From Desulfonatronum sp. (GTDB lineage: Bacteria > Desulfobacterota > Desulfovibrionia > Desulfovibrionales > Desulfonatronaceae), in the NCBI GenBank assembly GCA_007127655.1, contig SKYX01000144.1:1-11694 (forward strand): a DNA stretch of 11,694 nucleotides, read 5' to 3'. The notes under the pieces were generated by a model. That model was not told the origin of the DNA. It saw nothing but the letters and a program-made list of their open reading frames with translations, and ran no database searches. Positions 1 to 7,880 of the stretch are shown here, piece by piece (positions within the stretch are counted from its first letter, which is position 1; every line of letters begins with the position of its first letter). The position numbers and the translations under genes are program-made.

Positions 1-33
1 GATCCGTAAATTTTTAACATGAACGTAATCCAT
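1..33 (-). CDS. 5' end of an unidentified leftward gene (partial)
   Basis: Only the first 11 codons lie in the window, reading MDYVHVKNLRI. The start at position 33 is supported by a strong ribosome binding site, AAGGAGG, at 46 to 40 on the minus strand, with a 6-base spacer. Another in-frame ATG at 39 to 37 touches the AAGGAGG directly, so it is too close to be the start. The product cannot be identified from 11 residues. The N-terminus does not look like a signal peptide, so a cytoplasmic protein is more likely. The gene is divergent from the small gene starting at 351. Confidence 0.6.
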   Translation of the reverse strand, partial: MDYVHVKNLRI

Positions 34-350
34 GATCATCCTCCTTGGGTATGGACGTTTCGTGTAAGGCTTCCCCTGCACCACCGGGCTGCATGCTTTG
101 CTCCTGGAGTCGGTATGTGAAGCGACGGGACAATCCCTTGTGCGGGAAGCAAAATCAGGTCGAATTGTTGGGCAACAGGTTGACTCATCTTTCCTCCAGG
201 CTGCTCCAGTCGGCAAGACCCCTGCGTCACGGCCGCGTGCTGGGATGAAGGCCGGCGTTGACTGGAGCTTCCGGGGAATTATTCTTTAAGTAGAAATTCA
301 ACAGACGCACAAAGTTGTGAATCTCGTGGAAACGGCAAGGGTGGTAACCA
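34..350. other. Divergent intergenic region with no convincing gene
   Basis: This 317-base gap separates the leftward partial gene from the rightward arginine-rich gene. Short open frames exist on both strands, the longest about 60 codons. None has a ribosome binding site or a recognisable protein sequence, so I call none as a gene. It holds the ribosome binding site of the leftward gene (40 to 46), a candidate rightward promoter (258 to 285) and the ribosome binding site of the gene at 351. I saw no strong hairpin or terminator. Confidence 0.6.
258..285 (+). promoter_or_regulatory. Candidate sigma-70 type promoter for the arginine-rich gene
   Basis: TTGACT at 258 to 263 matches the -35 consensus at five of six bases. 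TATTCT at 280 to 285 matches the -10 consensus at four of six. The spacer is 16 bases. Transcription would start near 292, leaving a leader of about 60 bases before the ATG at 351. This was found by eye in a gap of about 320 bases, so a chance match is possible. Confidence 0.4.
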
Positions 351-674
351 ATGAGCATGCCGCTAAAAAAAGATGAATGCAAACAGGGCGATCGTCGTGG
401 TCCAACGACTGATCGACGACAGCAGTGCGAGAGAAGAAACAGAGCCGATCGTCGGGCAGGAGGCGAAAGGCGTCTCGGCATGGAGCGACGGGAGACAACC
501 TCGGCTTCGGTGGATGCGGTTTCATCGCAGGATATCCCTGAACGTCGGCTCACGGAGGATCGGCGAGGCATATTTCAGACCAAGAAATCAATCATGTTCG
601 CGTTGACCGATGAAGAAATCTATTTTTTGTTGAAGTCTGACGAGCCCCCTGAAACGGACCGAATCGAATCCTGA
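351..674 (+). CDS. Small arginine-rich protein with (D/E)RRxxx repeats, function unknown
   Basis: The 107-residue product has eight copies of a D/E-R-R triplet, at residues 14, 21, 27, 33, 39, 45, 64 and 70. From residue 21 to 45 the spacing is exactly six residues, and the last two copies are again six apart. The codons differ between copies (GATCGTCG, GATCGACG, GAGAGAAG, GAAAGGCG, GAGCGACG), so the protein pattern appears to be kept while the DNA varies. The C-terminal part (about 81 to 107) is not repetitive and carries an acidic and hydrophobic stretch, LTDEEIYFLLKSDE. There is no signal peptide or membrane segment, so it is probably cytoplasmic. AAGGGTGG at 337 to 344 can serve as ribosome binding site for the ATG at 351. 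An in-frame ATG at 357 is an alternative. It converges with tamB, the stop codons lying 18 bases apart. I do not recognise a family. Charge-pattern roles such as nucleic acid or protein binding are possible but unsupported. Confidence 0.75.
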   Translation: MSMPLKKDECKQGDRRGPTTDRRQQCERRNRADRRAGGERRLGMERRETTSASVDAVSSQDIPERRLTEDRRGIFQTKKSIMFALTDEEIYFLLKSDEPPETDRIES

Positions 675-692
675 CCATACCCGGCGAGGCCG

Positions 693-3600
693 TCAATAGT
701 CTCGCTTCCAGAACAGCCCCAGCCCGCCCCCCTTGGGGCCGATGGTGCTTTCCAGGTTGATCCGGGGGGTGAGTTCCACGTCCACGGAGGCTGTTTCCTC
801 CCCGGTTCTCAGGTCACTGTCCAGACGCAGGTAGACGCGATCGTGGATGTATTTTCCGGCGTGCAGACCCATGTCGCCGCCCTGGCCAGTTACCAGGTCC
901 AGGTCGTCGAGCTGGAGCAGGTCGCGGGCCGTGCCCATCAGGTTCAGGCCGGGGCCGTGGCCGGCCAGTTCCCGGGCCGCCAGGGCCAATTGGGCGGCCT
1001 GGGTGGGGGATATGCGGGACAGGGATCGGCCGAAGAGCATCTGGGACAGGATTTCATCCTGGGGTAGGGGCGGATCGGAGGTCAATGCCGGGGGGGGGAT
1101 GTCCGGAGGGACCCCGCTGATGCGCACGGTGAAGGTTTTCTCTCCGTCCGGATCACGTCGGGCCAGAGAGGCCGTCAGGTTGATGAACGGCAGCGGCGGC
1201 TGTCCGCCGGTGAACTGAATCACGCTTTCCGGGTCCACGGTGAATCGCCTGCCCAGCAGGTCCAGACGTCCGCGGTGGGGCCTGATCTCTCCGCGGATAA
1301 CGGGTTCGGCGGCAGTGCCGGTGATTCGCAGGTTGCCGCCCCATTCTGAATCCAGGCCCCGACCGCGCACGAACACCCGGGCCGGGAACCGCGCCTCCAC
1401 GTTCAACCCCAGAGGCGGGGATGGAGGAGGCGGAGCGGACTGTTCCGGGGATGCGGCTCGTGGCGAGTTGATCTCCACCACGGGCAGTTCCGCCACCTGG
1501 GGGCCGCCCACGTCCTTGAGGAAGATTTCCATCCGGTCCAGGATTACCAGGCCGGAGACTTCCTGAGCCGTCGTGGAGCCAGAGATCTCCAGGTCGACCT
1601 TGGACAGCCTGGCCTGAACCATGGGGCTGTCCAGGACGCGCATGTCGTCCAGAAGGATCGAGAAGTGAAAGGGAAAGTTCTGTTCCGGATTCAGGTCCGC
1701 TCCTCCGTGGCCATGCAGGCGGCCCTGGCCGCCGTCCGTTGCAGTGAAGGAAATCAAATCGAACCGTTCGTCTGTAACCTGGGCTTGAGCCTCGATGTCC
1801 TGGAGCAGGACGCCTTGGAGCAGGTGCTGGTAGCCCCCTTGGTGGAGCAGGGCAGTCCCCGTGGGGTGCGGGGCGTCCAGGGTCCCGGTGAGTTGAAAAT
1901 CCAGTTCGAGGGATCCGGTTAGCAACTGGCTGTCCGTGAGGACGATTTCTCCCAGCCAGCTCAGGTCCAAGTCGCCGTGCGCGGATGCGCTCACCGGGGC
2001 GTCGGGGGGCAGGGCCACGCTCGGGGGATCAAGGCTGAGGGTCATCGGTGTCTGTCCCTGAGCCTGGAGTAAGGAGGTGGTCGAGTCGGTTTCCCGCAGG
2101 ACGGCCACCAGCGCGACGGCTGTTCCATCCAGGGTCGCGTCGGCTTGGATATCCAGGGCTGGAACGTTCTCCAGGCCGCTACCCGTTGGTTGGAGGTTCT
2201 CGCCGAGCACGGTCAGGTCGCCGCGCAGGGCCGAGGTGGGGCCGTGGAGCACGACCCCGGCGGTGACCGTGCCCAGAATGTCCGGAGTGAAGAGCGACAA
2301 GGGCAGGCTCTCGATTCCCAGGCGAAGGTCGGCGTCCTTCAGTCCGATTCGGGCGTCGGCGCGGACGATGGCCTGGCCGAATTCCAGGTGCAGGGGCGAA
2401 ACGGTCTGCTCGTGTTCCCCCAGGGTGATGCGTACGGGCGCGGTCAGCAGCAGGGGCTGTTCGGCCCAATCACCTGTGAGATCGCGCAGGTCCACGGAGT
2501 GGCTTCCGTCCCGGTCGGCATAAGCGGCCTCAAGTTGGAGCGAGAAGGGGTGCAAGGCGTTTCCCCGGGCCGCGGCATTCAGGGCTAGGTCCGTCAGTGA
2601 TCCGGTGATGGCCGCGTCCAGGGTGCTAACCTGGGTTTCGCCGCTTTGAAAATCCCTGGCCGCCAGGTCCAGATGCAGATTCGGCCCGCCCTGGGCGCTC
2701 AAGGCGTCCTGTATCCGGGCAGTCAGGCTCAGGCTGGTCAGGGTGCCGAAATCCGCTCGGAACTGGTCCAGGGTCACGTTGAGCCTGCCGTTCTGGATGT
2801 TTCGGACCTGCTCGTCCGCAACGCTGTCCGGCTGGAGCTCCACGTCCAGGTCCAGAGCGCCGTGCATGGTCTGCCCGGCCAGGGCGCTTAAGGGCGCGAT
2901 ATCCCGGATGCGACCCTGGAGCCGGGCCGTGACCAGATGACTGTCCAGGTTCACGACGCCCTGGCCGTGCAGCGCGCCTTCGGGCACGATCAGCTCCAGT
3001 TCCGAGAGACGAAGCAGGGCGTCGTCCAGGGCGAAGGCCGTTTCCAGGAGCAAGGGGGCTTGCAGGGGCGAGGCGGACAGGGTCAGCTCGCCGTGCGGGG
3101 CCGAGGGCAGGGAACGGATGGACGCGAGCAATTGGAGCGGAAAGGCGTCCAGGTCGGTCATTCGCAGATCGTCGCTGCGCAGGTCGAGATCCAGGACCAA
3201 ATTCTGGCTGACGTCGCCCCGGGCCTGGACGTCCAACACGGCCGCTCCGGCCAGGCCCAACTCAGGGTTGGGCGCGGCCAGGGAAAGGTCCGGAAGGGAC
3301 AGGGTGGCCTGGGCGGACAGCTCTCCGCTGGCCAGGGTGAAATCAGCCGTTGCGTTCAGGTCCAGGCCGGGTGATTGCAAGCGCAGGGCCTGGGCCTGGA
3401 TGCTTCCCGGCCCGGAAGTTGCGGCGTCCTCGGGCGGCAGGAGCCGGATCTGGGTCAACAGCCTGGGGGCCGAACCCAGCAGGGCGGGCAGCGGATCGGG
3501 CAGGCCCGCAAGGCGGGCCAGTCCTGCGTCCAGATGCACGTCCAGATCCATGGGCTGGACCGTTCCGCGAGCCGTGATGCGCAGATCGGCATCGCCGCCG

Positions 3601-5192
3601 ACCTCTCCCAGACCATGCGGGGCCAGCCAGGGTTGGATTGGGCTGGGGCGCAACTCCAGGCCGGCCTCCAGTCGGCTTGTGTCCAGGCCGTATGCGGCGA
3701 CGGCGTGGATGTCCACTCCGTCGCCGAGCAGGCTCAGGGAGGTCACGTTCAGGACGTTGTCCGTCAGGCGGTAGGTCGCGTCAACGTTCGCAATCAGTTC
3801 CGGAGGCAGGGCCGTGTCCGGAACGTGCAGCCCTTGGGCTGCCAGGGCGCCGGTTACGGAGATGATTTGGTCGGTGGGGCTTGTCTCTCCCGATTCTCCG
3901 GGTTCCCTGAACTGGATCGCCGCGTTCAGGTCCAGCCCGTCGGCCCGGACCGGGTCCGCGACAACGTCGCTGAGATGCAGGGCGAGTTGGATGTCCGGGC
4001 CGGTCAGGGGGCCGGAAACGTCGCCTTGGAGGCTGATGCGCGGTCCCAGGTCCACTCCGGCCAGCTCGGCCAAGGGGGCCGTATCCAGCACGTCCAGGCG
4101 CAGTCCGCCGGTCAGGGTGGACAGGCCCAGATCCACGTCCGCCTGCCCGTTCAGGTCCAGCAGGGCGTTATGCAGGGCGAATCCGGCCAGATGCACGGTG
4201 TCGGGTTTGGGCATGGACGCCTGGACCTGGAAGGTCGTGGGAGGCAGCAAGTCCCGGGCAGGGTCGGGAAGCAGGGAGGGGGCGACGGCGAACTCTCCGT
4301 GCCAGGTCAGGCTGGGATGATCCGGCCAGGCCAACCCCAACTCGCTGTGCAGGGAAATCAACTCCCCGGCCTGGACGGAAAAAGCGCCGTCCCAGGCCAG
4401 GGGCGGGCCGTCGCCGTCCAAGATAACTTCCAGGGGGGTGGCCGGAGGAAGGCCGAGTAGAGGAGCCAGAGCACCGTTCGGGTCGGTGAAGGCGAGGCGC
4501 AGGTCCAGAAGATCGGCCTCCGGCGCAAACCCGGCCCGCAGACTGAGCAGGTTCGCCTCACCGGCTGGTCCTGCCAGGGAATCCAGGCTGAGGTTCATCC
4601 GAGCACTGTGCTCCCCGGCGTCCAGATCCCCGGTCAGACGAAGGACGATTCGCTCCCCGGCAACGGCTTCGGCCAGGATGATCCGACGGACCTCCAGGTT
4701 GTCCAGGGCCATCCTTGGAAAGGCCGTGGGCGGTTCAAAATCCAGGAGCGCCTCCCAGGATTCCGGTTTGACCGGCTCTGAGGTCGGCTTGGGCTCGTCC
4801 GAAGCGGGTATGCGGAACAGCTCCGCCTGGTCCACGCTGAGTTCATGAATCCGCACCCGGGCCGCAAGCAGATCCCGTCCTGACCAGCGCAGAACGACCT
4901 CATCGATCTCCAGCCACGCCCCCTCGGCATCGGCTAAACGCAATTCACGAAGCCGAAGGTCGAAGGGAAACCGGCCATGCAGCCCGGATAGCGCGACCTG
5001 CTGGCCGCCCACGTCGGCCAAGGTGTTGTTGAGGAGGGTTTCCAGGCGGTTGAGGCCGAAGTCGGTTCGCAAGAAAAGGAATACTCCCAAGAGGATGAAG
5101 AGCAGCAGTAATGGCGGTACAAAGAAGATGTACAACCATTTGCGGGAGGGTGATTTGGAAGGTTGAGGCGTTGGAGTCGGGGTGTCGGTCAT
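693..5192 (-). CDS. tamB: Translocation and assembly module protein TamB
   Basis: The 1499-residue protein is a large TamB/DUF490 family member; E. coli TamB has about 1260 residues. TamB is anchored in the inner membrane and spans the periplasm as a long groove of beta strands. It works with TamA in outer-membrane biogenesis, including beta-barrel insertion and, in other bacteria, phospholipid transport. Visible features are a short Pro/Lys/Arg N-terminus, one hydrophobic anchor at about 19 to 41, and then more than 1100 residues of repeating beta-type sequence rich in alternating L-D-L patterns. A proline-rich stretch lies at about 1243 to 1260. The conserved C-terminal domain follows, with VRGRGLDSEWGG near 1275 and DEILSQMLFGRS at 1379 to 1390. 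The protein ends in FWKRDY. No strong ribosome binding site precedes the ATG at 5192. The usual partner tamA is upstream on the same strand but separated by a toxin-antitoxin pair, so tamB may need its own promoter. I could not identify one. Confidence 0.93.
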   Translation of the reverse strand: MTDTPTPTPQPSKSPSRKWLYIFFVPPLLLLFILLGVFLFLRTDFGLNRLETLLNNTLADVGGQQVALSGLHGRFPFDLRLRELRLADAEGAWLEIDEVVLRWSGRDLLAARVRIHELSVDQAELFRIPASDEPKPTSEPVKPESWEALLDFEPPTAFPRMALDNLEVRRIILAEAVAGERIVLRLTGDLDAGEHSARMNLSLDSLAGPAGEANLLSLRAGFAPEADLLDLRLAFTDPNGALAPLLGLPPATPLEVILDGDGPPLAWDGAFSVQAGELISLHSELGLAWPDHPSLTWHGEFAVAPSLLPDPARDLLPPTTFQVQASMPKPDTVHLAGFALHNALLDLNGQADVDLGLSTLTGGLRLDVLDTAPLAELAGVDLGPRISLQGDVSGPLTGPDIQLALHLSDVVADPVRADGLDLNAAIQFREPGESGETSPTDQIISVTGALAAQGLHVPDTALPPELIANVDATYRLTDNVLNVTSLSLLGDGVDIHAVAAYGLDTSRLEAGLELRPSPIQPWLAPHGLGEVGGDADLRITARGTVQPMDLDVHLDAGLARLAGLPDPLPALLGSAPRLLTQIRLLPPEDAATSGPGSIQAQALRLQSPGLDLNATADFTLASGELSAQATLSLPDLSLAAPNPELGLAGAAVLDVQARGDVSQNLVLDLDLRSDDLRMTDLDAFPLQLLASIRSLPSAPHGELTLSASPLQAPLLLETAFALDDALLRLSELELIVPEGALHGQGVVNLDSHLVTARLQGRIRDIAPLSALAGQTMHGALDLDVELQPDSVADEQVRNIQNGRLNVTLDQFRADFGTLTSLSLTARIQDALSAQGGPNLHLDLAARDFQSGETQVSTLDAAITGSLTDLALNAAARGNALHPFSLQLEAAYADRDGSHSVDLRDLTGDWAEQPLLLTAPVRITLGEHEQTVSPLHLEFGQAIVRADARIGLKDADLRLGIESLPLSLFTPDILGTVTAGVVLHGPTSALRGDLTVLGENLQPTGSGLENVPALDIQADATLDGTAVALVAVLRETDSTTSLLQAQGQTPMTLSLDPPSVALPPDAPVSASAHGDLDLSWLGEIVLTDSQLLTGSLELDFQLTGTLDAPHPTGTALLHQGGYQHLLQGVLLQDIEAQAQVTDERFDLISFTATDGGQGRLHGHGGADLNPEQNFPFHFSILLDDMRVLDSPMVQARLSKVDLEISGSTTAQEVSGLVILDRMEIFLKDVGGPQVAELPVVEINSPRAASPEQSAPPPPSPPLGLNVEARFPARVFVRGRGLDSEWGGNLRITGTAAEPVIRGEIRPHRGRLDLLGRRFTVDPESVIQFTGGQPPLPFINLTASLARRDPDGEKTFTVRISGVPPDIPPPALTSDPPLPQDEILSQMLFGRSLSRISPTQAAQLALAARELAGHGPGLNLMGTARDLLQLDDLDLVTGQGGDMGLHAGKYIHDRVYLRLDSDLRTGEETASVDVELTPRINLESTIGPKGGGLGLFWKRDY

Positions 5193-5302
5193 CGTGATTA
5201 CCGGGAAGCAATGGTTGCGATGTGGCTGTCCTTGGCGCTTTCAAGCACTTAAGGGAGCGTGGATGTTGACGTGGGCGTGCTACTTTTGTAGGCGGCTTCT
5301 GT

Positions 5303-5315
5303 GGCACAATGTGCC
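5303..5315. repeat. 13-base palindrome GGCACA-A-TGTGCC, possible operator
   Basis: The arms GGCACA and TGTGCC are perfect inverted copies around one central base. The palindrome lies in the gap between divergent tamB and the ParD-like antitoxin gene, where an autoregulatory site or a tamB regulator site could sit. It is just over 100 bases from either start codon, and no promoter was clearly seen next to it. An operator role is therefore only a suggestion. Confidence 0.35.
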
Positions 5316-5323
5316 TTGAAACC

Positions 5324-5363
5324 GCTCTCACCCCTCGGCCCTCCCCGGGAGAGAGGGAGGGAA
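5324..5363. repeat. GC-rich palindromic intergenic element
   Basis: CCCTCCC at 5339 to 5345 pairs perfectly with GGGAGGG at 5355 to 5361 around a 9-base loop. It is preceded by CTCTCACCCCTCGGCC. The overall layout, a C-rich CTCACCCC...CGGCCCT arm followed by a GGGAGAGAGGGAGGG arm, resembles REP-like palindromes scattered between genes in many proteobacteria. That resemblance is from memory, and only one copy is visible here. It could also act as a transcript-stabilising or pausing hairpin. There is no T-run after it, so it is not a typical terminator. Confidence 0.45.
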
Positions 5364-5409
5364 TGGCACAAGATCAGAAGGGTCAGGAATGGTTAGGATA
5401 ATGATCACT

Positions 5410-5414
5410 GGAGG
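5410..5414 (+). promoter_or_regulatory. Ribosome binding site of the ParD-like antitoxin gene
   Basis: GGAGG with a 6-base spacer before the ATG at 5421 fixes that start. It suggests strong translation of the antitoxin, as expected for the first gene of a toxin-antitoxin pair. Confidence 0.75.
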
Positions 5415-5420
5415 TCGTGC

Positions 5421-5648
5421 ATGAGCATACCAGTTCGAATTGGTGAGAATTTATACGAATCCGCGCGGATTGAAGCTCGGATCGAACATCGGACCATCGC
5501 CGGGCAAATCGAGTTCTGGGCCAAGGTCGGGCGGGCCGCCATTGATAATCCTGATCTGCCCGTGTCGTTCATCGTCGATGCGCTGGCCTCCATGGCCGAG
5601 CCACGGGAGCAGGCTGAACCGTTCGTGCCGCGGAGTCGGCAGGGATGA
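5421..5648 (+). CDS. ParD-like antitoxin of a type II toxin-antitoxin pair
   Basis: The 75-residue protein resembles the ParD-like antitoxin family (the PF11903 type). The family-like part is residues about 3 to 45: VRIGENLYESARIEARIEHR, then TIAGQIEFWAKVGRAA and a D/N-P turn. The N-terminal half has the look of a ribbon-helix-helix DNA-binding fold: a short strand (PVRIGENL) and two helices. The acidic and proline-containing tail (about 58 to 75) would be the toxin-binding part. Antitoxins of this kind bind and neutralise their toxin and usually repress their own promoter. The start is set by GGAGG six bases upstream. The stop overlaps the toxin start as ATGA, which gives translational coupling. 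The pair lies opposite in strand to both flanking tam genes. Family membership is read by eye. Confidence 0.85.
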   Translation: MSIPVRIGENLYESARIEARIEHRTIAGQIEFWAKVGRAAIDNPDLPVSFIVDALASMAEPREQAEPFVPRSRQG

Positions 5649-5926
5649 TGGCTTATCGGGTTCTGCAATCCAGACGTTTTGCACGGCAATACAAAAAACT
5701 CAAGAACAACGTGGCCGAAGACGTGGACGCCGCGGTGGACATGATCGCTGAAAATCCAGGCATGGGTGAACGGAAAAAGGGGGACTTGGCCAACCTGCTG
5801 GTTCATAAGTTTCACAGTCAAAACCAGCTTTATCTACTGGGATACACCATTGAGGACGCCGTCCAGCTGATCCACCTTGAAGCCGCAGGGCCTCACGAAA
5901 ATTTTTATCGCGACATCAAGCGATGA
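5645..5926 (+). CDS. RelE/ParE-family toxin
   Basis: The 93-residue protein has the RelE/ParE toxin layout. It begins with a basic helical half (SRRFARQYKKLKNNVAEDVD) and a helix followed by NPGMGERKKGDLANL. The strand core is KFHSQNQLYLLGY, and a C-terminal signature LIHLEAAGPHENFYRDIKR spans about residues 75 to 93, with GPHENFYRD at 82 to 90. RelE members cut mRNA at the ribosome and ParE members poison gyrase. The sequence alone does not tell me which this is. The ATG at 5645 overlaps the antitoxin stop by four bases, and a second in-frame ATG at 5648 is an equally possible start. The frame is intact with no missing core segment, so the toxin may be active. The gene converges with tamA, the stops being 19 bases apart with no terminator visible between them. 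Confidence 0.87.
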   Translation: MMAYRVLQSRRFARQYKKLKNNVAEDVDAAVDMIAENPGMGERKKGDLANLLVHKFHSQNQLYLLGYTIEDAVQLIHLEAAGPHENFYRDIKR

Positions 5927-5945
5927 CCAGTCCGAGCCTTTGCGC

Positions 5946-7880
5946 TCAATACGCCTGCCCGATACTCACATAAACCTGGAACGCGCTGTCCTTGTTCCGG
6001 CGATTCAACGGGAAGGCCACGTCCAGGCGGATGGGGCCGAAGTCCAGGTGGTATCTGAGCCCCAGCCCCGCGCCCCAGAGGAAATCGTCCTGGAACTGTA
6101 GCTCAGTCTCGCTGAACACCTGACCCCCGTCCAGAAAGGCCACCAGGCCGATGTTGTTCTCCAGGCGCAGTCGCAGTTCCGTACCCACTTCCACCATGCT
6201 CTTGCCCCCCACGACCTTTCCGTCCACTTCCGGCCCGATGGACTGATAGGCGTAGCCGCGGATCGAGCCGCCGCCTCCGGCGTAGAAGCGCTGGTCCGGG
6301 GGCAGGTTCATGTTGGCTTCGCCGGTGATCGAGCCCAGGGCTCCCCGTCCGGCCAGGATCAGGCGTTCTTCAGCCAGAATGGGCAGATAGGCGCTGAGGG
6401 AGCCGGACAGTTTGAAGAAGGTCGTGTTCCATTCCAGTGTGTCCATGAACGGTTCGGCCCGGAGCTGTATCCGCCAACCTCTGGTTGGATTCAGCACGTG
6501 GTCGCGCATGTCCCAGGTCAGCTCGCCAGGGGTGGAGATCAGGCCGTAGGTCTCGGTTTCTCCAAGCTGGGTGACTTCCGAATACCGGAAATTCGTTCCG
6601 AGGCCCACGGACCAGAAGCGGTCCAGTCGACGGTTGATCATGGCCCCGGCCCCGACCTCTTTCTTTTCCAGGGCGTCGGTTGTTTCCTGGCCGATATTGC
6701 CCTGGATGGTCAGGGATTGGGATGGGTCGGGAAACTCCGGTACCTGGAATTCGCCTTCGAACATTTGCTTTTTTTCAGCGAGGTGGAGCCGGGTACGGAG
6801 TTGTTCGCCGCTACCGAGGATGTTGCGGTGTTCCCACTCCAGGGCCGTGCCCAGTCCCGTGTCGGTTTCATACCCCAAGCCGGCCTTTACGGTCCGAGGA
6901 ACGCGCTCCACCACGGAAATGGTGACGGGCAGCTCGTTATTTCCGGATGCGTCGGGCATCGAACCGGGGTGGAAAACGTCCACCATGGTGAACAGGCCGG
7001 TTTGCATCAGCGTGGCGCGCAATCGTTGCAGTTGGGAAGGTTGAAACGGTTGGTTTGCGGACCAGGGGATTTTGTCCAGGATGTAGCGCGGCAAGACCCG
7101 CTCTGCGCCTTCGACCGTCACCGGGCCAAAGCGGGCCAAGGGGCCGGGGTTAAAGGTATAGGTGACGACGAGGGTTCGAGACTCGTGGTCCACTCGGGCT
7201 TCCCGGAGCGCCACCCAGGGAAAAGGATGGCCGTTTTCACGCAGGTATTCACGGAATTTATCCTTGCCTCCAAGGACCTCAGGCGCTCTGGCCCGGCTAC
7301 CCAGGGCAAGGCCCGCGGTGGCCGGGCTGGGAGGAGGAAAGGCGAATCCCTCTTCGGAATCCGGGCCATGGAAGTGCACGGCCTGAAGCAGATAGGCCGG
7401 CCCGGGCTGAACGCGAAAGGTGATTTGGGGCGGGGAGGCTTGCGGATCGACATGGGCCTCGATCCGCCCGTCGTAGTAGCCTTCGGAGCGCAGGGCGCGA
7501 AGCAGGTTGGGGATGTCGGCCCGGGCGCGGCGTTCGAACATCTGGTCCGTGGCCGGTAAGCGGTTGCGCAGGGCGTGGGATTCGGACACCGAGCGCAGGA
7601 CGTCCCGAAGACCGGCGTCCAGGTCGCCTTCGAAGACCACCTGATATGCGTCCGTGCCGAACAACGTCTGGTGCAGGGTCTCCGGGACGAGGTCTCGCAG
7701 GGTGTCGAACTGGGCCTGGGCCGGGGGGGAGATAGCGACCAGAGTGCAGCAGAGCAGAGCGATCCGCCAAAACGCCTTGATGGAAATGGGGGGGGGCAAC
7801 GGAAAAGAATGCGCCGGGTCCGATTTTTTCATCGCCATCTGCATGGGCGGATGGTTTGGCATCAAGGAAGATTGTTCCAT
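5946..7880 (-). CDS. tamA: Outer-membrane assembly protein TamA (Omp85/BamA family)
   Basis: The 644-residue protein is an Omp85-family barrel of TamA size (E. coli TamA about 577). A signal peptide has its hydrophobic core at about 37 to 52 and a likely cut after AQA at 56. Three POTRA-like periplasmic domains follow at roughly 78 to 160, 160 to 245 and 250 to 325. The C-terminal beta-barrel starts near 330. The conserved barrel-loop motif is GGGGSIRGY at 535 to 543, and the chain ends in an aromatic residue (YVSIGQAY), as outer-membrane barrels do. It would act with TamB in inserting or delivering components to the outer membrane. The N-terminal start is uncertain: ATGs occur at residues 1, 7, 13, 15 and 17, none with a strong ribosome binding site. 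Residue 1 overlaps hicA by 19 bases, and residue 7 overlaps the hicA stop as TGATG. Translation is therefore probably coupled to hicA. Repeated FGPVTVEG and GPAYLLQAVHF segments support the POTRA assignment. Confidence 0.93.
   Translation of the reverse strand: MEQSSLMPNHPPMQMAMKKSDPAHSFPLPPPISIKAFWRIALLCCTLVAISPPAQAQFDTLRDLVPETLHQTLFGTDAYQVVFEGDLDAGLRDVLRSVSESHALRNRLPATDQMFERRARADIPNLLRALRSEGYYDGRIEAHVDPQASPPQITFRVQPGPAYLLQAVHFHGPDSEEGFAFPPPSPATAGLALGSRARAPEVLGGKDKFREYLRENGHPFPWVALREARVDHESRTLVVTYTFNPGPLARFGPVTVEGAERVLPRYILDKIPWSANQPFQPSQLQRLRATLMQTGLFTMVDVFHPGSMPDASGNNELPVTISVVERVPRTVKAGLGYETDTGLGTALEWEHRNILGSGEQLRTRLHLAEKKQMFEGEFQVPEFPDPSQSLTIQGNIGQETTDALEKKEVGAGAMINRRLDRFWSVGLGTNFRYSEVTQLGETETYGLISTPGELTWDMRDHVLNPTRGWRIQLRAEPFMDTLEWNTTFFKLSGSLSAYLPILAEERLILAGRGALGSITGEANMNLPPDQRFYAGGGGSIRGYAYQSIGPEVDGKVVGGKSMVEVGTELRLRLENNIGLVAFLDGGQVFSETELQFQDDFLWGAGLGLRYHLDFGPIRLDVAFPLNRRNKDSAFQVYVSIGQAY

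Larger units (their letters stand above)
5193..5420. other. Intergenic region between tamB and the ParD-like gene
   Basis: This divergent gap should hold promoters for both tamB (leftward) and the toxin-antitoxin pair (rightward), but neither is clear. A GATAAT sequence at 5397 to 5402 resembles a -10 box, but it has no good -35 and would start the transcript inside the ribosome binding site. The region holds a 13-base palindrome (5303 to 5315) and a GC-rich hairpin repeat (5324 to 5363), listed separately. Confidence 0.5.

Noticed and set aside
90..105. Possible sigma-54 promoter on the minus strand for the leftward partial gene
   Set aside because: A GG-N10-GC spacing is present (AGGAGCAAAGCATGCA), but only about seven of twelve specified consensus bases match, so chance is a fair explanation.
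3375..4460. Long open frame of about 360 codons on the plus strand within tamB
   Set aside because: It is antisense to a clearly recognised TamB frame. Its translation is dominated by Q, G, V and R from the complement of repeated Leu-Asp-Leu codons, and it lacks a ribosome binding site and any recognisable fold.
693..5192. Frequent GTCCAGG/CTGGAC words through tamB as a DNA repeat family
   Set aside because: They come from recurring Leu-Asp-Leu codons in the beta-strand-rich protein and vary in spacing, so they are coding bias rather than a DNA repeat.
5927..5945. Terminator between the converging toxin and tamA genes
   Set aside because: The 19-base gap has no inverted repeat or T-run. The same holds for the 18-base gap at 675 to 692 between the arginine-rich gene and tamB.
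6498..7559. Open frame of about 350 codons on the plus strand opposite tamA
   Set aside because: It is antisense to a clear Omp85 protein. The translation has no signal, domain or start signal.
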